DNA of 6,322 bases from an uncultured Flavobacteriia bacterium. GTDB taxonomy: Bacteria > Bacteroidota > Bacteroidia > Flavobacteriales > Flavobacteriaceae. Below are positions 1 to 6,292 of this stretch, in pieces. The stretch is taken from assembly GCA_946482495.1 (NCBI GenBank), contig CAMLRV010000139.1, positions 1-6,322 of the forward strand. Direction: 5' to 3'. The notes under the pieces were generated by a model. The model was not told the DNA's origin and searched no databases. It worked only from the letters and a program-made list of their open reading frames with translations. Made by a program: the position numbers and the translations under genes. Position 1 is the first letter of the stretch; the number at the start of each line of letters is the position of its first letter.

Positions 1-404
1 AAATTGTAGATCACTTATTTGTGTTTAGAGGCGAAGGCGAAATTGAAGATTTTCCGGGAAATTATTCAGATTTTAGAACGTATGAAGATTCGGTAGAACC
101 AAAAGTTTTAAACAGCGTTAGTACAGAAAAAAATAGCTGGAAACAAAACCAACCAGCCAAAGCCGGATTAAACTTTAATGAGCAAAAAGAATTCAATAAA
201 ATTGAAAAAGACATTAAAGATTTAGAATACCAAAAGAAACAAATTGAACAAGAATTTGCAGATGGAAAAGTTGCTGATGATAACTCGAGCGAAAGCGAAC
301 AGGCGAAGCAAATTGAAGCCAAAGCCAACGAACTGCAAAAAGTGATTGTAGCTTTAGAAGAAAAAGAAGAACGTTGGTTTGAATTGAGTTCGAAGATTGA
401 GTAA
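1..404 (+). CDS. ABC-F family ATP-binding protein, C-terminal fragment (5' end outside window)
   Basis: This is the 3' end of a gene that begins upstream of the window. The frame is open from base 3, and the residues before the apparent GTG at 21 (IVDHLFVF) continue the same protein, so that GTG is not the real start. The segment IVDHLFVFRGEGEIEDF followed by PGNYSDFR is the hallmark end of the second nucleotide-binding domain in ABC-F proteins (Uup/EttA type), just after the H-switch region. The rest is a charged Glu/Lys/Gln-rich stretch with a heptad-like pattern (about bases 175-400), matching the C-terminal coiled coil of Uup-like members. ABC-F proteins are soluble tandem ATPases that act on ribosomes, not transporters. 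Whether this one is Uup, another housekeeping type or a resistance type cannot be decided from the tail; the coiled coil favours Uup-like. The gene ends in TAA, 62 bases before the methyltransferase. Confidence 0.88.
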   Translation, partial: IVDHLFVFRGEGEIEDFPGNYSDFRTYEDSVEPKVLNSVSTEKNSWKQNQPAKAGLNFNEQKEFNKIEKDIKDLEYQKKQIEQEFADGKVADDNSSESEQAKQIEAKANELQKVIVALEEKEERWFELSSKIE

Positions 405-406
405 TT

Positions 407-452
407 AGTCGCGGTTTCAGTTTACAGTCGCAGTCGCAGATTACAGTTTACA
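407..452. repeat. Short low-complexity direct repeat filling the intergenic gap
   Basis: Almost the whole gap between the ABC-F and methyltransferase genes is built from short repeated words. CAGTTTACA occurs at 418-426 and again at 444-452 (period 26). CAGTCG occurs in tandem at 425-430 and 431-436, and AGTCGC also occurs at 407-412. The motif is richer in G and C than typical flanking intergenic DNA. It may belong to a dispersed family of simple intergenic repeats, but that needs a genome-wide count. It shows no clear hairpin and no T-run, so it is not a terminator. Confidence 0.6.
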
Positions 453-466
453 ATATTATTTATAAA

Positions 467-1318
467 ATGTTTCATATAATTAAGTCATATCTAAAATTTC
501 TAATAAACTCCAAAAATGAACACGGAGTACATTCGCCATTTGTGTTTGATTTGATTACGAAATGTTTTTACGATAAAACGAAATTCCCTGAATACGAAAC
601 TTTAAGACACTACAGAAACTCACTTTTAGCAAACAAAAATACCATTGAAGTAACTGATTTTGGAGCGGGTTCTCGAGTTTTTAAATCGAATACTAGAGAA
701 ATTGCTGCGATTGCCAAAAACGCTGGAATTTCTCCAAAAAATGCCGAGTTACTTTTTAGAATGGCGCGCTATTTTCAACCTGAAAAAATCTTAGAAATTG
801 GAACTTCTTTAGGTTTGGCAACTTCTGCCCTTTCGTTGGGACTCGAGGCGAAGACGAACAGAGCGCAGCTAAATTCTTTATCGAAAATTACAAGTTTAGA
901 AGGTTGTCAGAATACAATGACTATTGCAAAAAGTCAATGTCAATTACAAAACTTAAATAATATTGAATTCATAAATACTGAATTTTCATCATATTTAAAA
1001 AACTTCCAACTTCAGTCTTCCAACTTCGAGCTTATTTACTTCGACGGGAACCATTCTCAAAAAGCAACTTTAGAATATTTCGAATTGTTATTACCAAGTA
1101 TAACTAATGATTCTGTTTGGATTTTTGACGATATTCATTGGTCGGCCGATATGGAAGAAGCTTGGGAAATCATAAAAAAACATCCAAAAGTAAAAGTTAC
1201 TATTGATACTTTCCAATGGGGAATTGTATTTTTTAGAGCCGAACAAGAAAAAGAACATTTTATTATCAATCCTTCAAAAAATTGGAGTTCTAAGATATTT
1301 GAAAAAATTAGATTCTAA
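467..1318 (+). CDS. Class I SAM-dependent methyltransferase (O-methyltransferase-like)
   Basis: The 283-residue protein has a Rossmann-type methyltransferase core. Motif I is LEIGTSLGLAT (residues 109-119), binding S-adenosylmethionine. The acidic end of strand 2 is in SLEGC (143-147), with E145 the likely ribose ligand. YFDGNHSQ (191-198) and WIFDDIHWS (218-226) follow, a pattern typical of the Methyltransf_24/O-methyltransferase group, where the Asp residues can help bind a metal or the substrate. The N-terminal 90 residues (KFLINSKNEHGVHSPFVFD and onwards) are helical and probably form a substrate lid. There is no signal peptide or membrane segment, so it is cytoplasmic. The substrate is unknown. 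ATG at 467 is the first good start after the upstream stop; no Shine-Dalgarno is seen, as is usual in this phylum. Residues 127-139 and 177-187 look like short lineage-specific insertions; the second is coded by a direct repeat. Confidence 0.87.
   Translation: MFHIIKSYLKFLINSKNEHGVHSPFVFDLITKCFYDKTKFPEYETLRHYRNSLLANKNTIEVTDFGAGSRVFKSNTREIAAIAKNAGISPKNAELLFRMARYFQPEKILEIGTSLGLATSALSLGLEAKTNRAQLNSLSKITSLEGCQNTMTIAKSQCQLQNLNNIEFINTEFSSYLKNFQLQSSNFELIYFDGNHSQKATLEYFELLLPSITNDSVWIFDDIHWSADMEEAWEIIKKHPKVKVTIDTFQWGIVFFRAEQEKEHFIINPSKNWSSKIFEKIRF
1003..1027. repeat. Direct 11-nt repeat inside the methyltransferase gene
   Basis: CTTCCAACTTC occurs at 1003-1013 and again at 1017-1027, a 14-base period separated by AGT. 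Because 14 is not a multiple of three, the two copies are read in different frames, as NFQLQ and then SSNFE. The repeat lies in the loop just before the conserved YFDGNH strand, a place that tolerates length change. It looks like a simple repeat that expanded or inserted in the gene without breaking it. Confidence 0.6.
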
Positions 1319-1378
1319 TTGTAACAAAAATTCATTTCTAACTACTTATTGGTATCATTTCTAAAAACATTTGTAAAA

Positions 1379-2083
1379 ATGAGCAAACCAATAATAGACA
1401 TTAAAGCCATAACTCGTGATTTTCAATTAGGTAGCGAAACAGTACATGTATTAAAAGGTATCGATTTACTGATAAACAAAGGCGAATATGTAGCACTTAT
1501 GGGACCATCTGGTTCTGGTAAGTCAACTTTAATGAATATTTTAGGTTGTTTAGACACACCAACTGCTGGAAGCTATATTTTGAATGGCAAACAAGTTAGT
1601 GAAATGCCAGATGACGAATTAGCCGAAATCAGAAATAAAGAAATTGGCTTCGTTTTTCAAACGTTTAACTTAATGCCACGTACAACTGCTTTAGATAATG
1701 TAGCACTTCCAATGGTTTATGCAGGTTATTCTAAAAACGACAGAACGGAGCGTGCCACAGAAGTATTAACACAAGTTGGTTTAGCAGACAGAATGGACCA
1801 CAAACCGAATCAACTTTCTGGAGGTCAGCGTCAGCGTGTGGCAGTCGGAAGAGCGTTAGTTAATAAACCTTCTATCATTTTAGCCGATGAGCCAACAGGT
1901 AACTTAGACAGTAAAACTTCCGTGGAAATTATGAAGCTTTTTGGTGAAATTCATGCTAATGGAAATACTGTGATTTTAGTAACGCACGAAGAAGATATCG
2001 CCGATCATGCCCACAGAATTATTCGTTTACGTGATGGGGTTATTGAAAACGACTCAAGAAACGAAAATATTATTTCATACTAA
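1379..2083 (+). CDS. ABC transporter ATP-binding protein, LolD/MacB type
   Basis: A complete 234-residue nucleotide-binding subunit. From the ATG at 1379 the motifs are Walker [10 protein letters not shown] (42-50), Q-loop Q94 in [11 protein letters not shown], signature LSGGQ (146-150), Walker B IILADE (166-171), D-loop GNLD (174-177) and switch H203 in LVTHEE. The [16 protein letters not shown] and ADEPTGNLD signatures place it with the LolD/MacB/FtsE-like ATPases, which pair with MacB/FtsX-fold permeases for lipoprotein trafficking, efflux or envelope mechanotransmission. It is cytoplasmic and would dock on a membrane partner. No permease is present in the window; the next gene is an unrelated cytochrome. 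A TTG at 1349 would add ten residues, but the ATG followed by [14 protein letters not shown] matches the usual family N-terminus and is preferred. The gap to the methyltransferase stop is 60 bases, so co-transcription is possible. Confidence 0.93.
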   Translation: MSKPIIDIKAITRDFQLGSETVHVLKGIDLLINKGEYVALMGPSGSGKSTLMNILGCLDTPTAGSYILNGKQVSEMPDDELAEIRNKEIGFVFQTFNLMPRTTALDNVALPMVYAGYSKNDRTERATEVLTQVGLADRMDHKPNQLSGGQRQRVAVGRALVNKPSIILADEPTGNLDSKTSVEIMKLFGEIHANGNTVILVTHEEDIADHAHRIIRLRDGVIENDSRNENIISY

Positions 2084-2140
2084 AACTCAACAATTGTAAC
2101 TATTTCTTAATACTGAAATAACACCCAAATTCTTCTTGCG

Positions 2141-2166
2141 GTGTAATATTGCCATAAATATTACAC
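2141..2166. promoter_or_regulatory. Perfect 10-bp inverted repeat before the cytochrome c peroxidase start
   Basis: The left arm GTGTAATATT (2141-2150) and right arm AATATTACAC (2157-2166) are exact reverse complements, separated by the six bases GCCATA. The right arm ends four bases before the ATG at 2171. Ten matched pairs out of ten in a 26-base site is the typical size of an operator for a dimeric regulator. The left arm overlaps a possible -7 element (TAATATTG), so a bound protein would block transcription. If transcription starts further upstream, the same bases could instead form an RNA hairpin hiding the start codon. No T-run follows, so it is not a terminator. I cannot assign a regulator family. 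Confidence 0.6.
2144..2151 (+). promoter_or_regulatory. Possible Bacteroidetes -7 element for the cytochrome c peroxidase gene
   Basis: TAATATTG matches the Bacteroidetes TAnnTTTG -7 consensus at all but one fixed base. It would place the transcript start at about 2155-2158, giving a leader of only about 15 bases. No TTG-type -33 element lies 17-23 bases upstream, so if this promoter is real it may be weak or need an activator. It lies inside the inverted repeat, and the match could simply be a by-product of that AT-rich palindrome. Confidence 0.3.
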
Positions 2167-2170
2167 AACA

Positions 2171-3985
2171 ATGAAATCAAAAAAAATTAAATTACTTCTC
2201 TTTTTATGTAGCGTTTTGTTATTGGCGAGTTTTAAAACCAAATTTCAAAATGAAACCTCAACATTAGAAAACAATTTTGCTTTAGAGTTAAAAAATGAAA
2301 TTGAGGTTTTAGAATTTAATTCGAAAGCATTTAGAGAAAATAAAATAACCATCGATTCTTTACGAGAAACCTTTTTAAATTGCAGAAAAGCGTATAAAAA
2401 AGTAGAATTTCAATTGGCTTTTCAATTTCCAGAATTTGTTTCATCCAAAATTAATGGCGCACCATTATTACATATTGAAAAAGAAAATTCTAGACCAATT
2501 TTAACTAATCCAGAAGGTTTACAAGTTTTAGACGAGTTGATTTTTTCCGATGAAAACGAAGAAATTAAAAACGATATTGCTAACCTTGCTATTAGATTAA
2601 GTAACAATTACGAAATTATTTATAGAAAAGTTAGTCTGCAACCTTTACATGTAGAGGACGCAATTTTAGCAATTCGAATTCAATTGGTTCGAATTTTTAC
2701 CTTAGGAATCACTGGATTTGACACGCCAGGATCAGTAAATGCAATTGATGACGCTTGTTATTCATTAATCGGAATTAAAAATTATATTGAAAATCATTCG
2801 GATTTAATGCCAGAAAAAAATAGAAATTCAATCTTAGATAAAATAGAAAACACAATTACTTTTATAAAAGCGTCAGATTTCGAAAACTTAGACCGATTAG
2901 CTTTGGTTAAAAATCATTTAGATCCAATTTATGCCGATTTATTACCTTTTCAAAAAGCACAAACATTAAAATTCACCACATCTTGGAATCCAAATAGCAC
3001 ATCATTATTTGATAGCAAATTTTTGAATCCTTACCAATTTACCAATTTAAAAAAAGAAGAAGATTCAGATGAATTGAGAAGTTTAGGTAAATCTTTATTT
3101 TTCGATTCGATGTTGAGTCATGATAACAACATGAATTGCGCCACTTGTCACCAACCAGAAAAAGGTTTCGCAGATGGATTGCCCAAATCAATGAGTAACA
3201 AAAATGGAATTACCGTTTTTAGAAACTCGCCTACCCTTTTAAACAGTGTGTATTCGGATAGATATTTTTACGATTTAAGAGCGTATTCTTTAGAACAACA
3301 AGTGGAACACGTAATTTTTAACAAGTTAGAATTTAATACTACCTATGCCGAAATTCTTAACAAACTGAATTCAAATCAAACATATAGCGCGAAATTCAAA
3401 AATATCTTTAAAAAGAAAAACATCACACGAGAAGATTTCACAAAAGCATTAGCTTCTTATGTATTATCCTTACAATCATTCAATAGTAAATTTGATCAAT
3501 ATGTGCGTGGCGAAATTTTAAATATTGATGATTCAGTAATTAAAGGATTCAACTTATTTACCGGAAAAGCTAATTGTGCGACCTGTCATTTTTCACCAAC
3601 TTTTAGTGGTTTAGTTCCTCCTTTATACACAGAAAATGAAAGTGAAATTCTGGGTGTTTTTTCGAAACCAAATTCAAAAGAATTAGATGAAGATGAAGGA
3701 AGATATACTAATGGTGTTTTATATGAGAAATCGTGGATTTATGAAAAATCATTTAAAACCGGAACGATTCGAAACGCTAATGAAACGGCTCCTTATTTTC
3801 ACAACGGTGCGTATACTACTTTAGACGAAGTTATAGAATTTTACAACCAAGGCGGCGGTGAAGGAATGGGAGTTTCAACTAAAAATCAAACTTTAGGAAG
3901 CGATAAATTAAATTTAACTACCCAAGAAAAAAATGACATCATTGCTTTCATCAAATCGCTTTCAGACAATAAACACAACAGATAA
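2171..3985 (+). CDS. Exported diheme cytochrome c peroxidase / MauG-family protein with imelysin-like N-terminal domain
   Basis: This 604-residue protein starts with a Sec signal (MKSKKIK, then a Leu-rich core to about residue 20) and no convincing lipobox, so it is probably periplasmic. Residues ~28-270 are predicted helical; LRETFLNCRKAYKKVEF (to residue 80) recalls the imelysin/EfeO-like fold. Residues ~298-604 form the diheme peroxidase domain. Heme sites are CATCH at 323-327 and CATCH at 469-473. Family landmarks between and after them are LFFDSMLS, FRNSPTLLN (350-358), a Glu at 387 at the position of the conserved acid, TIRNANETAPYFHNG (ending at 546), and a final helix ending IIAFIKSLS. 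The family either reduces H2O2 with electrons from small cytochromes or, as in MauG, oxidises residues of a partner protein. Standard bacterial peroxidases have about 350 residues; the extra length is the N-terminal domain. The distal heme ligands cannot be assigned by eye. It needs cytochrome c maturation genes elsewhere. An inverted repeat precedes it; the next gene encodes a secreted PhoX-like protein. Confidence 0.9.
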   Translation: MKSKKIKLLLFLCSVLLLASFKTKFQNETSTLENNFALELKNEIEVLEFNSKAFRENKITIDSLRETFLNCRKAYKKVEFQLAFQFPEFVSSKINGAPLLHIEKENSRPILTNPEGLQVLDELIFSDENEEIKNDIANLAIRLSNNYEIIYRKVSLQPLHVEDAILAIRIQLVRIFTLGITGFDTPGSVNAIDDACYSLIGIKNYIENHSDLMPEKNRNSILDKIENTITFIKASDFENLDRLALVKNHLDPIYADLLPFQKAQTLKFTTSWNPNSTSLFDSKFLNPYQFTNLKKEEDSDELRSLGKSLFFDSMLSHDNNMNCATCHQPEKGFADGLPKSMSNKNGITVFRNSPTLLNSVYSDRYFYDLRAYSLEQQVEHVIFNKLEFNTTYAEILNKLNSNQTYSAKFKNIFKKKNITREDFTKALASYVLSLQSFNSKFDQYVRGEILNIDDSVIKGFNLFTGKANCATCHFSPTFSGLVPPLYTENESEILGVFSKPNSKELDEDEGRYTNGVLYEKSWIYEKSFKTGTIRNANETAPYFHNGAYTTLDEVIEFYNQGGGEGMGVSTKNQTLGSDKLNLTTQEKNDIIAFIKSLSDNKHNR

Positions 3986-4060
3986 CATTACCTTAAAACA
4001 AGTAACTTTTTTATAAACATATTATAACTTCAAGCATTAAATTTCATTACATAGCAGTAC

Positions 4061-4068
4061 TAGTTTTG
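4061..4068 (+). promoter_or_regulatory. Bacteroidetes-type -7 promoter element for the PhoX-like gene
   Basis: TAGTTTTG is an exact match to the TAnnTTTG consensus used by the primary sigma factor in Bacteroidetes. It predicts a transcript start near 4072-4075 and a leader of about 22-25 bases that is A-rich (CAACACAAA before the ATG) and lacks Shine-Dalgarno, as expected in this phylum. The -33 box is imperfect: the nearest candidate is TTA at 4037-4039 with a 21-base spacer. This suggests the gene can be transcribed apart from the peroxidase gene, whose stop is 111 bases upstream of the ATG. Confidence 0.6.
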
Positions 4069-4096
4069 CGTCGAACAATTTAAAAAACAACACAAA

Positions 4097-6292
4097 ATGA
4101 AAAAAGGTTTACTTTTAAGTACACTAGTAATTTCTCTTTTAGGTTTTTCTAAAAACGAGAGGAAATTAAATTATGAAAAATCAACTACGGTTCCTCCAAC
4201 GGTATTGATTGAAAAAGGTTCGTCATGGAAATTCTTAGACAATGGTTCAGATCAAGGAACGACATGGAGAAACAATTCATTTGACAACTCGGCTTGGACA
4301 GCTAACATGGCGCCGTTTGGTTATGGAGATCCTTGTAAAACTACGGTTTCATTTGGCCCAAGTTCTTCAAGTAAGTATACAACTACTTATTTCAGTAAAG
4401 ATATTACAATTAGTGATATCAATGCCTTAACTACAGATTTAGAATTCGGAATCAGAAGAGATGATGGCTTCGTACTTTATGTGAATGGTGTAGAAGTTAC
4501 AAGAAACAATATGCCAGTAGGTGCAATTGCTTATAACACTTTTGCGAGTAGTGCCATTGGGAGTGCTGATGAAAAAAGATATCAATCGTTTTTTATTCCA
4601 AAATCATTTTTTACTAATGGTGTGAATAGAATTTCTGTAGAAATGCACCAAAGTGATTTAACTAGTTCAGATTTAGGCTTCGATTTATATTTAAGAGAAA
4701 AAGATCCAGATTATGTTTGCCAAGATGGACATATAGCATGTTTTACATCAATTAATCCTACGACTCAATCAAATGTATTAATTATGCCAACAGAGCAACG
4801 TTTCCAAATGTTATTTAAAGAAGGAAGTTCTTATTTAGATGGTTCAGGTTTAGTCCCTGGAACACATGATTTTACAGGTTATATTCCTTCATTAGGTGCA
4901 GATTCAAGTAAAATTGGACATTTATCTGTTAATCATGAAAATAATCCAGGTGGCGTTTCAATATTAGACATCAATTTAAATAACAATCCGAGTAATTTAC
5001 TTTGGAATATGACTAATTCAAGAAAAGTAGATTTATATAACACCAATTTAGTAACTACAATTAGAAACTGCTCTGGTGGCGTAACACCATGGAGAACAAT
5101 TGTTACAGCAGAAGAAAACACAACTGCGGGTGATGCTAATGGTGATGGCTATCAAGATGTGGGTTGGCTAGTAGAAATTAATCCAACAACTGCAAGTGTA
5201 GTCGATTATGACAATAATGGTACAAAAGATAAATTATTTGCATTAGGAAGAATGAACCATGAAAACGTGGTGGTAAGTAATGATGGAACTGTGGCTTATT
5301 ACGGTGAAGACGGTGGAACACACTGTGTTTATAAATTCGTTCCAACAACTGCTAATAATCTTTCTACTGGAAATGTTTATGTGTTAAAATTAGACACTGC
5401 TTTATCTGATGACGAACCATCTTCGGCAACAGCAACTTGGATTCAAGTTCCAAATACCACTCAAGCAGATAGAAACAATTTAGCTTCAAACGCAGGAGCA
5501 TTAGGCGGAACTAACTTTAATGGTGTAGAAGATTGTGAAATTGGTCCTGACGGAATGATATATTTTGCATCAAAAGGTAAAAACCGTGTATATCGTTTTA
5601 AAGATAATGGTGCGACAATTTCAAACTTTGAAACTTTTGTAGGTGCGATGACATATCCAATTCAAACTTTATCAGGAATTGTAAATGAAGCTTGGTTAGA
5701 CGGAAATGACAACTTAGCATTTGATGATAAAGGAAATCTTTGGGTAGTTCAAGATGGTGGTAGAAACTACATTTGGGTAGTTAGACCAAATCACAGACAA
5801 ACAAGTCCGCAAGTATTAATTCATAGTTCTGTTCCTGCTGGTGCTGAACCAACTGGATTAACTTTTACACCAGATTACAAATACGGATTCTTCTCTGTTC
5901 AACATCCTGACAATACGGCCACTGCACAAACTGATGCATCAGGAACAAATGTACAATTTAATGCTTCTGCGGCTCTGGTATTTTCTCATGAAGATTATTT
6001 AGGTATCCAATTTTTAGGAAACGAATCATTTACAAATAACAACGGAATTAAAGTATATCCAAATCCAACAAATGGAATAGTAACTTTAGATTTCAATGAC
6101 ATTTCAGATTCAGAAATTCAAGTTAATGTGTATGATTTTGTAGGAAGAAAATTAATTGAGAAAAAAGCCAACAAATCTTTATCAAAAACGTTAGAAATTG
6201 ATTTAACGAGTTTCAATGATTCAAATGTGTATTTCTTTGAAGTGATTTCTGGAAGTCAAAAACAAACGATTAAAGTTGTAAAATCGAACTAA
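4097..6292 (+). CDS. T9SS-secreted PhoX-like (DUF839) phosphatase with N-terminal jelly-roll domain
   Basis: The 731-residue protein has a Sec signal (MKKG, hydrophobic core to about residue 17). Residues ~37-200 form a galactose-binding-like beta-sandwich (GSSWKFLDNGSDQGTTW, FGIRRDDGFVLYVNG, VEMHQSDLTSSDLGFDLYL), often found on secreted phosphatases and hydrolases. Residues ~205-640 match the PhoX/DUF839 six-bladed propeller: VNHEN (278-282), NCSGGVTPWRTIVTAEEN (324-341), GRMNHENVVV (384-393), YYGEDGGTHCVYKFVP (401-416), GVEDCEIGPDG (476-486), DNLAFDDKGNLWVVQDG (538-554) and AEPTGLTFTPD (583-593) with FSVQHP (599-604). PhoX enzymes are extracellular alkaline phosphatases with an Fe/Ca centre that release phosphate from organic esters. 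Two calcium-loop-like motifs, DANGDGYQD (346-354) and DYDNNGTKD (370-378), sit inside the domain. Residues 651-731 (IKVYPNPTNG to IKVVKSN) are a type A T9SS sorting domain, so the protein crosses the outer membrane and is released or anchored at the surface. Activity is unproven because active-site motifs diverge. Confidence 0.87.
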   Translation: MKKGLLLSTLVISLLGFSKNERKLNYEKSTTVPPTVLIEKGSSWKFLDNGSDQGTTWRNNSFDNSAWTANMAPFGYGDPCKTTVSFGPSSSSKYTTTYFSKDITISDINALTTDLEFGIRRDDGFVLYVNGVEVTRNNMPVGAIAYNTFASSAIGSADEKRYQSFFIPKSFFTNGVNRISVEMHQSDLTSSDLGFDLYLREKDPDYVCQDGHIACFTSINPTTQSNVLIMPTEQRFQMLFKEGSSYLDGSGLVPGTHDFTGYIPSLGADSSKIGHLSVNHENNPGGVSILDINLNNNPSNLLWNMTNSRKVDLYNTNLVTTIRNCSGGVTPWRTIVTAEENTTAGDANGDGYQDVGWLVEINPTTASVVDYDNNGTKDKLFALGRMNHENVVVSNDGTVAYYGEDGGTHCVYKFVPTTANNLSTGNVYVLKLDTALSDDEPSSATATWIQVPNTTQADRNNLASNAGALGGTNFNGVEDCEIGPDGMIYFASKGKNRVYRFKDNGATISNFETFVGAMTYPIQTLSGIVNEAWLDGNDNLAFDDKGNLWVVQDGGRNYIWVVRPNHRQTSPQVLIHSSVPAGAEPTGLTFTPDYKYGFFSVQHPDNTATAQTDASGTNVQFNASAALVFSHEDYLGIQFLGNESFTNNNGIKVYPNPTNGIVTLDFNDISDSEIQVNVYDFVGRKLIEKKANKSLSKTLEIDLTSFNDSNVYFFEVISGSQKQTIKVVKSN

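Noticed and set aside
21..23. GTG as the start of a 127-residue protein
   Set aside because: The frame is open to the window edge and the residues before it (IVDHLFVF) are conserved ABC-F sequence, so the gene begins outside the window.
62..328. Antisense open frame of 88 codons opposite the ABC-F coiled coil
   Set aside because: It is a shadow of the Glu/Lys-rich coding strand. The Ser/Leu/Phe/Cys-rich product is the expected reverse complement, with no start context or homology that I recognise.
1349..1378. TTG-initiated ten-residue N-terminal extension of the ABC transporter ATPase
   Set aside because: TTG is a rare start in this group, the added residues do not match the family N-terminus, and the ATG at 1379 gives the normal length of 234 residues.
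1317..2100. AATTGTAAC occurring just after two gene ends (1317-1325 and 2092-2100)
   Set aside because: It is a nine-base AT-rich word with little shared flanking sequence; two occurrences are plausible by chance.
2422..2607. Antisense open frame of 61 codons inside the peroxidase gene
   Set aside because: It lies wholly within a convincingly coding region and has no recognisable product.
3986..4030. Possible terminator after the peroxidase gene (AAGTAACTT followed by T-run)
   Set aside because: The inverted repeat is only four base pairs with a one-base loop and cannot form a real hairpin.
4242..5121. Two short open frames (4242-4430 plus strand, 4933-5121 minus strand) inside the PhoX-like gene
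   Set aside because: Both overlap the well-supported 731-residue gene in other frames and show no domain features.
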